Source of the DNA: Paracyclopina nana | Taxonomy: Eukaryota; Arthropoda; Copepoda; Cyclopoida; Cyclopettidae | Reading direction: 5' to 3' | DNA length: 64,000 nucleotides | Assembly (NCBI GenBank): GCA_019096065.1 | Contig: JAGUCH010000001.1 | Span: 7,874,001 to 7,938,000, forward strand | Part shown: one piece after another, positions 22,975-36,094 of the stretch | Layout of the letters: each line of letters starts with the position of its first letter | How positions within the stretch are numbered: the first letter of the stretch is position 1 | Position numbers and translations under genes: made by a program | Notes under the pieces: generated by a model | The model's database searches: none | Told to the model about the DNA's origin: nothing | Seen by the model: the letters and a program-made list of their open reading frames with translations, nothing else

Positions 22975-25900
22975 AACTCGGTCTTTATTTTTTGGCTATC
23001 AGCCAAGTCAGGGATAGACGAGCAAATTCACTGCTTTCACATTTTGGAGGAAAAAACTTGGGCTTTTAGCAGCATTTTGGGGGTGGATTGGAAAGTCACG
23101 CAACTGTGCATGAATATTCAGCAGCAATTTTCCACATCCTCCGACTCGAGAGCCTTGTAAAAGTTTCGAAAATGATGAACTCTGAAGAGTTTCGAAATTC
23201 CTTGGTGAGAAGATGTTTGCATAGAAATCAACAATGGACGATCGGTTGGTGTGAGAGAGGAATTCGGGAATTTTCACGGATACTATACTAATTGGCTCAA
23301 ATATCGGTGACAAAATGTTTACTCAATCTCCAACCTGTATATGTACAAATTCAAGGTAAACTTTCAAAAGCGACCCATCAGGCGAAGATCATTTTCAACT
23401 CTCAAGTATTCTGGTCGCTTTTACCTTGGAAATCTTCAAAACATTTCGGTCTTTCGTAAGATGACTCCAAATTGAAGCTCTCCTTTGATTGGGAATTTTC
23501 TTTGACACAATAATAGTGGAGAAGGAAGCAATTATTGACTGAAAAGTCGATAACAATAATCGTCTTAACTCTAATTGTATGCAAAGTCTATTTGACAATT
23601 GGTAGCCAGGTGGTTAGCTCGTTCATTCAGAGTAAATACCCAGATGAACAGATAATGTTATCTTTCAGATAATGACATTACCATAAAGGAACAGTCAAAA
23701 AGCTGATTACTTTTCAGGAAGTTTTTACCGAGCATATTTTTCATAATGGGCGCTCGACAAGTCTTCTTTTCAAAGATTTTTCCTTTTTTAGCTGTCAGAA
23801 AACAAGATACTTCTAGCGGACAACTGAAACTCTTCTTCATATATTTGCCATTCATATTAGAGGGGATTAACTTTGTAATCACCAATTGAGATGACCAAAT
23901 AGGCTGCAGCATTTGAAAAGAAGAATTTATTTTTGTGTTCGGTATGGCAAGATAACATTGATGAATGGGAGCTTAAAAATTTGTCACCTTTTATCATCGC
24001 TCGTCTAGCCGCAGGTGACAATTAGACAGTCAGTTCAACTCCACAAAATATTTGGTACGCTGATTTTATCTGCATTTTTCTCACCCACAAACTGCAGTTC
24101 ATAAAAAATGATGTCTCAAATCATCATTATGTCATCCTTCCGCTCCAATGGCTCCCATTTCCGCATTGTTCCCAAGCTGGAGAAAATTGACCGAAAATCA
24201 GAAACCCGAGTGGCTCAAATTGTACCGCTGAAACCGCTTGAAACGCACTTTGAGGGTGCAGAATGTAACCAGCTTTCTTCCCTATGCTATAAAAAGCTTC
24301 CTGCATCACGATGTTTTAGTGAATATAGAGGTAGCTCAATTCCAACCGTGTCAACAATGAGCTTTGTTTCTAAAGAATTCCCTTTGTCAATATTAAATAG
24401 GATCTAAAGAAAACATGCTGCGTCATTGAATACACAGATATCCATCCAAAAAGGATTCCTAATGTTGTCAAAAATATTTTCAAGCTGTCATAAGAATTCT
24501 GTGTGTCGAAGGTAATTGTATTTAATGTGCATCTCCTCCCAGTAGCACTCATCTTACAAATGTTCTTAGCCTCAGGGAATAGCAGAGTTATTGGGCGGCT
24601 TTTGATCAAATAGCTCGTGAAGGTTCCAAAGCAAAGTAAGGAGGGATAGTGTCCCAGAATAACAAGAACTCTTTTTATTGAAATCTTGGCCTAATAAATG
24701 AGTTAAATGCATTATTTCACACCTTAGCCTTGATTGAATTACATCTTGATTGGATAAAGGTTAATGCTGTGTTCACCTACCAAGGAAATTTTTTCCTTCC
24801 GTTAAATTGCGTTTTTCTCAAGCCTCCTATTTCAGATCTGATCATTATTACTCACTTTTCATAGCTTCAATTAGACCACTTTTCCGACCTCTTTTGGTCA
24901 TATGAGCTAGAAGTGTTTTGATTAATCAGAAGTACGAAAACTTTTAAGCATTACGTTTAAGGCTGTCGTAAGATTTTAAGGAAACGAGGCATAGATGAAC
25001 ACCCTATAAGATGTGTCTTGGCTTTCTTCAAGTTCAGTAAGCTGTAAACACGCACTCGGCTAAAAACCACAACAAGTATAGGAATTTTCAATAAACGAGC
25101 ATCACGAAGATAAAGTGCCCTATGAAGGCCTGTCCTTGTGCATCTGCTGAAAATGGTGGGACACAAAGTTGTATTGCGAGAAGGAGCCGACAAGCAAACG
25201 CTCACGGATTCGATCTTTTGGGATTGGAAACACCGCCCTTGCCCTCTTTTGCACAATGGGGAACCGGCTTTAAAAGCCTCGTGCTCAGGTAATCCAATTT
25301 TGGAAAGCTCCTTCACCGGCGTAATCGGCGATTTGCTTTCTTTGATGAGTCGGACGTTTCTTTCGAACCATCCATGTGGTGAAAAGTGCATTTAGCTGCA
25401 ACATTGCTACATGTTTTGGCTGATCCAACTGACTTATTGTTCTTCGACACATCCGAGTTTCAAAATATTTTTGCCGCCCTTCTTCATGATAACAACAACT
25501 AGCAAGATAGAAAAATGACTAGGCAGAAATTATTATTATTGTTGTTGACACAAAAGACTTATTGCGCTCGTGGCGGCAAAACTCAACAAAGCTGAAAAAA
25601 CTTTCCAAAAAATTCTTTCCTGTCAAGCGCACAAAAGTAAATGTCAGATTTCACTATAAGTTTTCAAGTTTTTCCAAAATAAAAATTGGTCCATTTTCTG
25701 GGAGTCAGCAAACCTGGGAAAATCAGAAATCCTAAATAAATGTGGTGTCAAGGTGTCTTTTGTTCTCCATATCCATTTGTAAAAAGGTCAATATTTGACA
25801 AAGTTTCGGTGTGAAATCAGCTGGTGCTGTTATCATCTTCTTCAGCTGTGTGAAAAATAGTGAAACCACTGATTGTTTGCACTGGAAGCATATTATTATT

Positions 25901-28900
25901 GATAGTTTATTTGCCAAAGGATAACTTACTGGACTATGAAAACCAATATTTGCTCAAGAACAGAATGTTATTGTATTGATGACCCATTTTCTCAGATACC
26001 TGAAACTTTGAAAGTAAATGTTTCTCTCAACAACGCCAGTTTGTCTGCTGCAACCTTTTTTCGTGGAATATCTTCAGCGAGACTTGTTTTTAATGGAGCA
26101 AAACACAACTACTAGAATTCATTGGTCTTTTAGCCACTATGAAAGGGATAATAGACTTATTGGATGTGAACGTAACCAAAGGAAGTGAGTGTCAAAAGGA
26201 TTTTTGTCAACAGTGATGCTGCACGTGCTCTGAGTTTCATGTGGATTTGGGTATTTTAATCCCCAATATTTTGCATAAAACGGGACCACTTATTATCTCC
26301 AGCTGTGGCACCAGAATAATGAACAGCTGTAATAGTACAAAATCAGCTCTGAAGAGGATTGAAGCTCGATTAGAGGCTGAAATTTGCATAATCCATTTCT
26401 AATTCGAAAGTGAAACTTGTTGCAGTTGGTGCTAGGTTTTTTTTCATACTACTAATTAGTTGAGAGGTCAAATACTCAAGGCATGTGCATTGATCAAACG
26501 AATTTCAATTACTCTCTATATTTGGGCAAAGTAGGGAGTGCAGATGTCCGTTTTTAGTAAATATTGTGTGTGAAACTGTACAATGGTTGTCATCTCATAT
26601 AAGAGCATCAGCTAGCTAAAAGGTCCATTGTGAAAAGTGGTCACGATGAAAGAGCAAGATTTGGAGACAAAGTGGACCTCAGGGGGTCACGGACAGTCAA
26701 TTGGATTACCAAGTGTCGTGGTGAAAGCTCAAATACTATATCTCTGGAATATAAAGAAAGAAATTTTCCACGCCCAAGACATGACCTTTTTCCCTTTTTA
26801 AGATGGATTAGCCAAAATCTGAAGACACCATGGGAACGATCGCTCAATCGGGATTTAGTGCAACACTAGACACGCCAAAATTCCATGACAAGACATGAGA
26901 ATAGGTTCAGGCCATCCTCCAACCTAAGAAATGGAACTTTTTAAAACAAAGTCTTCGCTTTTTGAGCACCTCCATAAATAATCCTTTCTGTGCCACGTCA
27001 GTTCTAGAAAGCAATTCTTTTGTAAGTTTCTGCTGAAAGGAATCAAAAGAAAAATGGCGGCTCGTCACAAAAGTGTTTAGTGCTGCAACCAACAATTTGG
27101 AAACTGTACTTCCCTCCTTTTATTCAGTGCAACATAGAACATGCTCGTATTTTTTCACATGTGTGCATTTATGGCCAAGCCAGACAGCACACAAGCAAGC
27201 TATATGTCATATTTTCTCCTATTTCTTTTACATTCACCGTGAATGTAAGCAATTCCAAGAGATTTTCTCTATTTTGTTCGCTTAGCTACCGTCAGCAACT
27301 TTGATCCAGAACGTGCCAAAGTTGGTAGAAAATTGTTGTACTACATACATACACATACAAAGTTAGATATCACGTAGCTCAAGGAGCTACCCAATTTATT
27401 TTTCCAAAAAAGTTTCTTCCTTTGTTGTCTTCTCAGCAGAAGTAAATGTAGTTGGTTGAACGCAATGGAATAGCCAGAGGTACATATATATAGTTTGAAA
27501 AATGTGAAAATTCCGGCCTGGCCATAGTGGACGAAAAAATAGATTTTAATCAACGAGGTACGCAGAGTTAAGATCAGCATTTCTAAAGTAGGTAGCAGTT
27601 TGAACTGAATTTGTTTATTGCAGTTAATCTGCTATTAGTACCTTATCAAGATGTCACTTTTGACACTTTCAGCAGGAGTTTATTTTGCATTAGCTATTCA
27701 GATATCTGCTGTCCAAACACTTTTCTCACTTCTTCTTATCAGGATTTATTATTTCTTCTTCTTTGTCATGATAATCATCTCATTTTCATAAGAAGTGGAC
27801 AATAATCAACACTGATCATCAGATTACATAACTCTCACCAAAGAAATTAAGGACACTTTCTTTCTGATTGTTGGATTACACTCTATGGGAAAATTACATG
27901 GTCCAGTTTTGTGGGGAATCTTCATGATTACAGCTTGAAAGGCACGCCATCTATTCTCCGCGAAGAGGCGTCATTGTGACTTCTGATTAAAAATTAGCTA
28001 CCGCTTCCTTACCAAGACCACCAAAAAAATGTGAGTCCAATTTCTCATCCCAGCCTGGAAGCTTAGAAGTATGGTGTGTGTTGATCTCAAATGGTTCGGT
28101 AAAGATGATAGAAGGAGTGATAATGTCATTATCTGACTGTGTCGACAGATGTTGGAAGATCTTATTCACTTTGACACATGACACTTTGCTCTGATGGTAT
28201 TTAGCACTTGTGTGTATGTGTGTACTTGGGGACACAAAAACGTTTGGGGTGACAACAATTGCATGGCCAATTTGCTTTTTCACTGCGATCAAGTCCCAAA
28301 AGAACCCCCAATTACCCACTTGGTGTGATATTCTCTTGCAAAACACATATAGAGCCCCATTTGGGGGATTAACGGGAGCATTCTTTAATCCAGACAACCA
28401 GATAATGCAACTTTTTGTTGTGACAAATTGTTTTCCTATGCAGCAAAATCATGAATTGGAAGGAAGTGCTGAATATTTTGTTTTTTGTCCCGCTTTTTTC
28501 ACCGCACTCTCATCATCTGCCTCGGTGCGGGCTCGGTTTGTCAAAACACCCACTTAAAAGTGTAAATAGAAGTAGCTGGGATTTACACATAATGGCCCGT
28601 TCATCGGTTGGTTGGCAAAAAATCCACTTGATGATTTGTTGTTGTTCATGAGGAACCTTTCAAGTGGCTCTTACTGTAAATAAATTGACTGAGCTCAGTG
28701 GCATTATTAAGCTGCTCACTTTACTTGGCTCGGCATTGGTTGGCCACAACAAAACAACAGCTGCCCTATTTACTATTGTTGGAACAATATATATCAGGCT
28801 GTGCCATGAGTAGTGCATGTTTTCAATTTAATATACTGCAGCTTTTTGAATTGACGATGCGTCGATAGAAAATAAATAGTAGTCTTGTAACCCATGACTT

Positions 28901-30747
28901 GAAGTTCCCACAAAGGCATTTCTCTCCGCAGATCCTGTAAAGTGTGATATACATCAATGCGGTGAAGGCTAATAACAACAATTTTGGTTGGGTAGTAGCT
29001 CAAAAGCTCTTATTTTGGTCTTTTGTGGGAATGATTATTGTGTGGGGAAAGTGGAACACGATGATTGCACAACCAGCTTTTATTCCTCACACCAATAATT
29101 AATTATTATTGGGGAATATCACAACCCGCAGCAAGCATTATGGCTGAGAATTATTTCAGGGGAAAATGTTGGTTGAAAATTGTTTGGTGGGGGCTCCTGC
29201 TACAGAGAAGATAGACAACTTTTTTGAGCATAATGTGTGAAAAGCTTAGATGATATCTGCAAAGCTCTTAAATGGCGGAATTAACCGTTGACCTCTCAAT
29301 TTGGTGGTTTAATCACCAGGGGGTGCGAAAAACTGTCAGCAAATATTTTGACAAGGGAACACCCTGTATGTGGATCCCATTGTTAGGAGTGAAAATGCAA
29401 CGGGCTGGAAATAATCATCAAATATTTCCGCCAAAAACTACTTGCTAGCTAAGTGAGTGCATAAAATTATTGTCATGTAAAAATGCTGAGGGCGCAACAA
29501 AAATCGAGTTTAGTTGTCAATTCACTCAATGTTATGTTGTCGAAAGCTTCTCCCGTTCAGCTTTGGGTACCCTTGTACTGAGTGACTCAAATATTTTCCC
29601 AATCGTTGGCAGCCCAGAGCATCCACGTTGATTGTTTTTAGCCCAATAAAACAATTTTTTGAACAATTGTTCGGCTGATTGGGAGAACTTTGGTTGTTTA
29701 ATGGCAGACTGGATCTAAAACTAGCATCATTAGCGCGTGACAAATTTATGCTCAGTTTTAGGGTAGCTGAATGCGTCACCCTGTACCACCAGATAAACTT
29801 ATGTCAATCAGGAATTTGTCACGTGCTCGGTCAAGTGAATTCACTCGTGAAAAGCGTGGACATTGGGATGCGACAGACCATGATGATTTTTGGACAATTT
29901 TTCCATAACAAGGGCTTGTTAGGAGTGAAAAAAAACCCGACTGTTAGTACTGGCAGCATATTCATTACTTTTTCAAATTGGATGCAAATTGTCAGCTTTT
30001 GTGCAAAGTTATCGCGCAGCAAATTGCTTGTGTAGAACTTCTCAAAGATGAAAGTGGGCTTTCTGGCTAACAGAATCCCCTTGGGATCACGATGAAAAAG
30101 GTGCAATTTTCACAGCCTATAATCTTTCAATTAAGCTTACCAGCTAAACTTCCACCGTTTCAATTGATCACCAAGCTATAGAAGCTTTTTTCGGGAGTGT
30201 TCTCCAGTCAACGACTGGTGGCTTAAAACAGCACAAGATCCCAACCACTGGAGTAGGAATAAGGAAGATTTTCGACAAAGCTATGAGCGGAGCAACCACA
30301 TCAAGAAGCTCAAACAGATTGCCTGTCTATAGATTCTCATCAGCACAAATAAAACCGCAGCTGGGAACACTTCAAAATACAACAATGCAAAGGCACGCAT
30401 TCCTAGGAGAAACAACGTGAAATCATCAAGGTTCATGGTCCACCAACTCCAGAAGTGCGCGTTTTTGCCCCGCAACGAAGCCTCAAAAGTCGTGGAGGAG
30501 TTGATGACGATAATGGTGGAGTAATTGAACCATTTATGGCTGTTTTTGCGCAAAATTGGTTACAGAAAGTTTACCGCTGACAGGGCGTGTCCTCTTCTTG
30601 TTATTGGCCAAGTTTCTCATCCGCCATCCAATCGTGGCGCGCCCGCCCGCATTGAGAGCGCGCACATCGCGCACGCCCTCAAAATAAACAGGGTAAAACC
30701 ACGGAGAAAAACAGACTGAAAATCACCAGAACCAGATACAACTCCGA
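22975..30747. other. Gene-free spacer upstream of the FoxQ2-like gene
   Basis: No ORF in this 7.8 kb shows a recognisable domain or consistent exon structure. The longest (minus 25391-24957 and plus 28210-28557) have no family resemblance and look like chance ORFs. The sequence is AT-rich, with short microsatellite-like runs (for example around 25530). Spacers of this size beside developmental transcription factors commonly hold enhancers, but none can be named here. Confidence 0.4.
30684..30690 (+). promoter_or_regulatory. Forkhead-type binding site ATAAACA upstream of FoxQ2-like gene
   Basis: ATAAACA matches the core forkhead consensus RYAAAYA and lies 58 nt before the ATG, directly after a local CG-rich patch (about 30634-30679) in an otherwise AT-rich region. 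It could allow self-regulation or regulation by another Fox factor. A 7-mer match can occur by chance. Confidence 0.3.
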
Positions 30748-32014
30748 ATGGTCAACATGTCTTCGCTCACGTCGTCAAACTCGCCGCCACCTGCGCCTCA
30801 GCAAATGTTTGCAAGATCGCCCGCCACTCCCCCAATGTCAGTGGCCACGCCCAACTTCCCACCGACCCCGCCCCACTCTAGCAGCTCCATCGAGCATCTC
30901 AGGCTTCAGCAGCTCTACACTTTGGCCTTGGCCGACCGCATGCGGTTCTTGAACCCACTGTGGGCCAACCCCAGGCCGCTGCCGCCCCCACCTCCCTCCG
31001 GAAGTGACTTAGCCAGTTTCGCCGCCTACAAGGGGCTCGATCCGAGATTTTTCGGGCGTGGACCGGAGGAGCCCAAGCCTCAGCAGTCGTACATCGGCCT
31101 CATCGCCATGGCGATCTTGTCGAACGCCGACGAGAAATTGGTGCTGGCTGATATCTACCAGTACATTTTGGACAACTTTCCCTACTTTCGGCACCGAGGG
31201 CCAGGCTGGAGGAACAGCATTCGGCACAACTTGAGCCTCAACGACTGCTTCATCAAGGCGGGCAGAGCCGCGAACGGGAAAGGCCACTACTGGGCCATCC
31301 ACCAGGCTTGCATTGATGACTTCAAAAAAGGCGACTTTCGAAGGAGAAAGGCTCAGCGCAAAGTCCGAAGGTAAAATTGGCAGCAGCAACTTTCCAGGGC
31401 TGGCAATAATCCCATTTCCCCATTTTAGGCACATGGGACTTGCGGTAGACGAGGAAGATTCCCCCTCACCGCCGCCACCGCCTCCCCAAGGATTTCTGGG
31501 CCACCCTGGCTGGCCTCCACTCCCCTTGAGGCTACCCCCTCCGCCACATCACCTCAACATTCCCTCACTTCCCCCTCCCCCCATGCCCCCGATGCCCATC
31601 AGCCATCCTCAACAGCCTCAAATGCCATCGACGACCATTCGAGCTAAGCGGCAGTTCGACGTGGCCTCGCTTCTGGCCTCCGAAAGCAAGGAAGATGCTC
31701 ATCAGATCGACAACAACAATGAGGAAAACGACAACACCGAGGAGACCAACTCATGGAGGTCAGTGAGTCCACAGCCTCTGCCTCAGCCTCCACTCATGCC
31801 GCATCAGTATTTGGCGCGATATTACCAACTAGTTCAACAACAGCACCAGCAACAACAGCAGCATAGTGCCGCAGCAGCGGCGGCTTTGGCGGCGGCGGCT
31901 GCCGCAGCTGCGGCAGCCTCGGTGACCTCAGGCAAAGAAAAAAGTGAACTGCTGTCTCCGAGAGGATCGCCCAACAATATTTTTGCCAACCATGAAGCAA
32001 ACCGCACGTGTTAG
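30748..32014 (+). CDS. Forkhead transcription factor, FoxQ2/fd102C-like
   Basis: Nuclear DNA-binding regulator; FoxQ2 genes act in anterior/head patterning in many animals. Exons 30748-31370 and 31429-32014 join in phase 2 (402 residues) across a 58-nt intron. The forkhead domain covers about residues 110-205 (QQSYIGLIAMAILSNADEK, DIYQYILDNFPYFRHRGPGW, RNSIRHNLSLNDCFIKAGR, GKGHYWAIHQACIDDF). The basic wing 2 ends in RRRKAQRKVRRHMGL. C-terminal features are Pro-rich stretches, an eh1-like Groucho-binding motif (FDVASLL) and a Gln/His then poly-Ala tract. The KGDFRRRKAQRKVRR tail with FDVASLL favours the FoxQ2 class, fd102C in flies. The start is the first ATG in frame (MVNMSSLTSS); a second Met is at residue 4. 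Confidence 0.92.
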
Positions 32015-32298
32015 AATTTTCTGCAAAAAATGTTGACGTAAATGTGGCCAAGTGTTTGTGAATGTATTGACCCTCAAATACTAAGCTCGAGCGGCTCGAG
32101 AAAACTTAAAATTACGCAATTGACTCACGCACTGTTGGCATCTTTTCTTGAATGCGAACCTAGGAATTACTCATAATTGATGGTTTAATATTACCCAAAG
32201 TTGTACAAAGTTCCTCACTGTTAGCGAATAGAACTTTAGCTAGGCCTATGATAGACTGATTGTGCTCGTCCTTGTAAATTCTTGTCATTTGTCAGAAA

Positions 32299-32304
32299 AA
32301 TAAA
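32299..32304 (+). terminator. Polyadenylation signal AATAAA for FoxQ2-like gene
   Basis: AATAAA lies about 285 nt after the TAG at 32014 on the coding strand, giving a plausible short 3' UTR. Confidence 0.4.
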
Positions 32305-35190
32305 CCAGTTTTGACGCGAACAGCGCTCAGCATCTCATTTTTTGCCTTGTCACGAAATTATAGAGCGGTTTCCTAGCAGAGTGGTCGGTTCTTCTTTGCT
32401 TTAGGACAATGACTAGCAACAAATAAAATAAAGCAGAAATTGAGAGCTGCTTTTAGAGATCTCTTTAAACAAAACCAACCTTTTTTCCTTCCCTTCCAAC
32501 CATCTAGCTTTGTTGAAAGAGAAAACGAGTCTAGTCAGCAAAATTCACGAGCTATTAGGTATGGAAATACTTCTAGCAACTATTTTTCATTATAAAAAAT
32601 AGAATTTTAAATAGGGCTTGCGTCCACTTTTAAAAATAATCCATAAATGCTCGAAAAAGGAGATAAATCAGTTAACCCTTCACCTTCTACCAGATAATTT
32701 TGTAAAGGCTAACAAAAAAATCAACACTCTCAAGACACATAGCAACAAACCTATTTCAACATGTCTACCTCTTCAACTAACTTCAATGAGAATCAAATCA
32801 GGAATAAAAAACTTCAAAGTCGTACACTGCTTCAGGATTCAACGACATGCCCAACTTTAAAAGCATAACTTACGCATGCAATAAACAATTGTTTGGATAT
32901 CTTGAAGGAGTGACCGTGTAGGCTATTTGAATGTGTGAAAAAGTCCTAGTATCAGCCGAATTGATCTTGTTTTCAATATTTTTGATTGACTCAAAATCTC
33001 CGCCCTTTCAACTCGGGCCATTCCACTGCACTGTGGGTAATAATTCTGAAAGAACATCGTTGTTTTCTACATCCATTTGCGTTTTCCCGAAGTTTTGCAA
33101 AAGAAAAACTCAAAGTAAATGGCAAGTCAATTGAGAGCTTTTTAGTGCACATAGTGAAGACGTTGATGTCGGCTCGTTTTTGAGCTGATGTGAAAGAACA
33201 ATTGCGATAAAAAGTGATGATGACAAGTCCATGAACTACTTTTAAAAGTTGTTGTTGACAGACACAAAGGGCGGTTTTTAGAAACCCGGGAGCCCAATAA
33301 TTACAGAATGCTGTACCAAGTGTGAGAAGCTTTTAAGATACCAATCTGAATTTACTTCATAGAGTTACAAAATAGTTATTATATTCTATTTTGCAAAGTG
33401 ACAAACTTGTCAAAACATCTGTCACTGCCACACAAAGCCAATATTTCACCATGGCAATTTTGCCTCTGTCAGTTTCCACGTTCAAAAATACTCTTCAAGA
33501 GCCAGCAGTACAATTTCCACAGTGGACAAGGAAGTAATCCTTAAAAACTTCATGTTTGTACCTGATGGCTAACCAAAAGCTGATTTCCACTTTTAATCCT
33601 TTTTTTCAGCTAAACTTATTCAACCCAGATGGCAAATTATTAGCACAGCTCGCTAGTAATCCTTGTGATGCAGCTACAAACTCTATAATTCTCTTGCCAA
33701 AATTGGAGCTTCCGTTTGTCCCATCGAGCACAGAGGAACGCTTAGCTTTGAAATATCCCCTAGTGAAAGAGGTCGAGCTTCGCAAAAGTTCCTCCTAGTG
33801 CGTGATAGCTTTCATGTATCATATTGACAGCAAAGTTGGTTTGTCAACATTGACGAAATAATAACGAGTAATAAGATCAAAAGTCACGCAAGAGGCATGA
33901 TGGAAAGCAAACTCATCTAATTATTTTGTTGTTATTTGGGAAAAAACACGAGATCGACAAAGGCAATGGAAAGGTAATGAGATTCTGTAATATGTCATAA
34001 GCGGATTAACTTTTTCCACAACAAGGTATGAGGCACCGTGACAAGATGCACATAGACAAGCTAAAATAAACCAACTACTCATAAAGGCCTAAGTAATGAA
34101 GAAATTTCTAATAACTAACAAAAATAACTCAATGGATGTCGCTTCTCAGGATTATTCTCTTGCCTAAAGGTAGCTTCTTTTCTGCTTCATTACAAAGGTT
34201 TTTTACCTATGAGACTGGGATGATCAATGCATCCAAAGCTCAACAAGCCAATGCAGTATCATGTTTGTGTGAAGTAATTGTACGTTTGCTCTTTTAATTG
34301 ATAATACCAGCACAAAACTAATTACAAAACCTTTTCAATTATTAGAATGCAGGAAGCTGCTCTATTTTCATCTCAACTTCCTTCTTTAGAATTAGCGTAG
34401 AAAACGTTCACAGCGTCGCACAGTGGGAAGGATATAATCCTATTGATGCTCACGTCAATACATCTGTTTGCGTTTTGGCCCACTGTGTTTGGAATGTCTC
34501 AATACAATTTGTCAAGGAAACAATTGGCATTATCCTAACTCAAAAATATGCAAACCATTCATCTGATTTTCATGAAACATTTGTCTGAGCGTACAATCTC
34601 CTTCGATCGAGATGCTATGGACAGTACTAAGACTTACTAGCCATCATCCTTTACTAAAAGTTACCGATCTCTCTCGGGAAGCACTCTTAACTACTCTGAA
34701 TCAAAAGCTCCATGCAACTGTCCGCTCGATGAACGGAACATCATATTACTTTGAACAAAACCTTTCCTCTTCACTCCAGCATAAAGCCAGGGGGGTCTCG
34801 TAAGTGAGTTCTTGACGCAAGTTTTGCATGCTAAAATCACCAAATCTGTTTGTCTAAGCCTAGGTGGCGCTAGTAGTTCTTACTACATAGCGCGTGAGCT
34901 CAAGTGACGTGTCAGTCATGGAAGCAAGCGGGCTAATCTCACGCGTCTCCAACAGAGCTCCTAGATAAGTTCTGTCTTTTTTTAAAAAAGTATGCAATTT
35001 GGGCACTTTTTGATAATTTAAGGCTGGTTAAGGAAATTTTTGGAAGTGAAATCCACAGAATTCTATTGAAATTTTGTCTTGAAGCCTACCACAGCTCAGT
35101 CAGACTGTGTGCTATAGTAAAGCAGCGATAAGAACTCACCTTATTACTATAGATCATCTTGCATAAAGCAAGAGATCGGAAAGTTGAACG

Positions 35191-35228
35191 ACCATGCCAC
35201 GATAAAAAAACACGGAAGATAATGAGCC
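35191..35228. repeat. MITE family A remnant (one end)
   Basis: The segment ACCATGCCACGAT followed by GGAAGATAATGAGCC matches the right arm of the full family A copies at 43942-44086 and 46987-47131. The left arm is not present. Confidence 0.5.
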
Positions 35229-36094
35229 AAAGCCATGTTTTGTTTCTTCATGTCTTGAACTTTACCATCTGATTCGGTTACGGACACTACGCTCAGAAAC
35301 TTTAGATAATGAACACATCAATAATGTCTACAAAGTGAATCATCCATGATGTCATCAAAAAAATAAAAATCCGAAAAAAAGCTCACGTGCGATAAATGAT
35401 GCATCCCACGGAAGATCAAATAAAAACGGACTAAGCAACGCAGTTTAAAATTGTTTGTGCAATTATGGCGCCCACTAAAATGCATGAATCGATAGCAACA
35501 CATCTTAACATGAATGCTGGTGATTTCTAGATGGAGCCTTTGAATTTGGAATTCGGTAGCACGGTTCAAAGTTCAAAAGTCCACATGACTTTATGGAGCC
35601 TCCCAAGCAGTAAACGTTTCACTACTGTCAAAAAATGAGGTAAATGTGAAGAATGCAATCCACTTTTTACAATGCTGAGGAAGTAATTAAGTAATAGCAT
35701 AGCGAGTATAATAAGTAGCCATGCTAGAAAAAAATTGGCAATTTTTTTGTAGCTTATATCAACATAGAATGAACATCCATGTCGAATGCAAAGAGGCCTT
35801 ATCAGACAGCATGCTATGTTAATCCCCATGTTTTGTAATAACAGAATACGGACAATTCGCCTCAACTTTGCTGTGGGTAATGATCTGCCCAAAATTAGAG
35901 TATAAACAATCGTACTTGTTCGTTATCAGCATCCAATGAATCAAGAACACTATCAGCTTCACACCTAGTTTTGCAAAGTGTTTCAGGGAAACGTGAGTGT
36001 TCCCGGCCCCAAAAAACATAATGCAAGCGGAATTTTTATGGTCCTACAGTTTCCATGAACTCTGATAACTTGAGGCGCGTGGATAAAAAAGGAT

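Larger units (their letters stand above)
32015..36094. other. Spacer between FoxQ2-like and GPCR genes
   Basis: No gene is supported. A perfect GC-containing palindrome, CTCGAGCGGCTCGAG, lies near 32085-32099. A remnant of MITE family A (right end, about 35191-35228, ending GGAAGATAATGAGCC) is present. The rest is unremarkable AT-rich sequence with chance ORFs. Confidence 0.4.

Noticed and set aside
24957-25391. 144-residue minus ORF as a gene
   Set aside because: No domain, no hydrophobic or repeat pattern, no splice context; chance ORFs of this size occur in a window this long.
28210-28557. 115-residue plus ORF
   Set aside because: Overlaps another ORF on the minus strand and shows no family resemblance.
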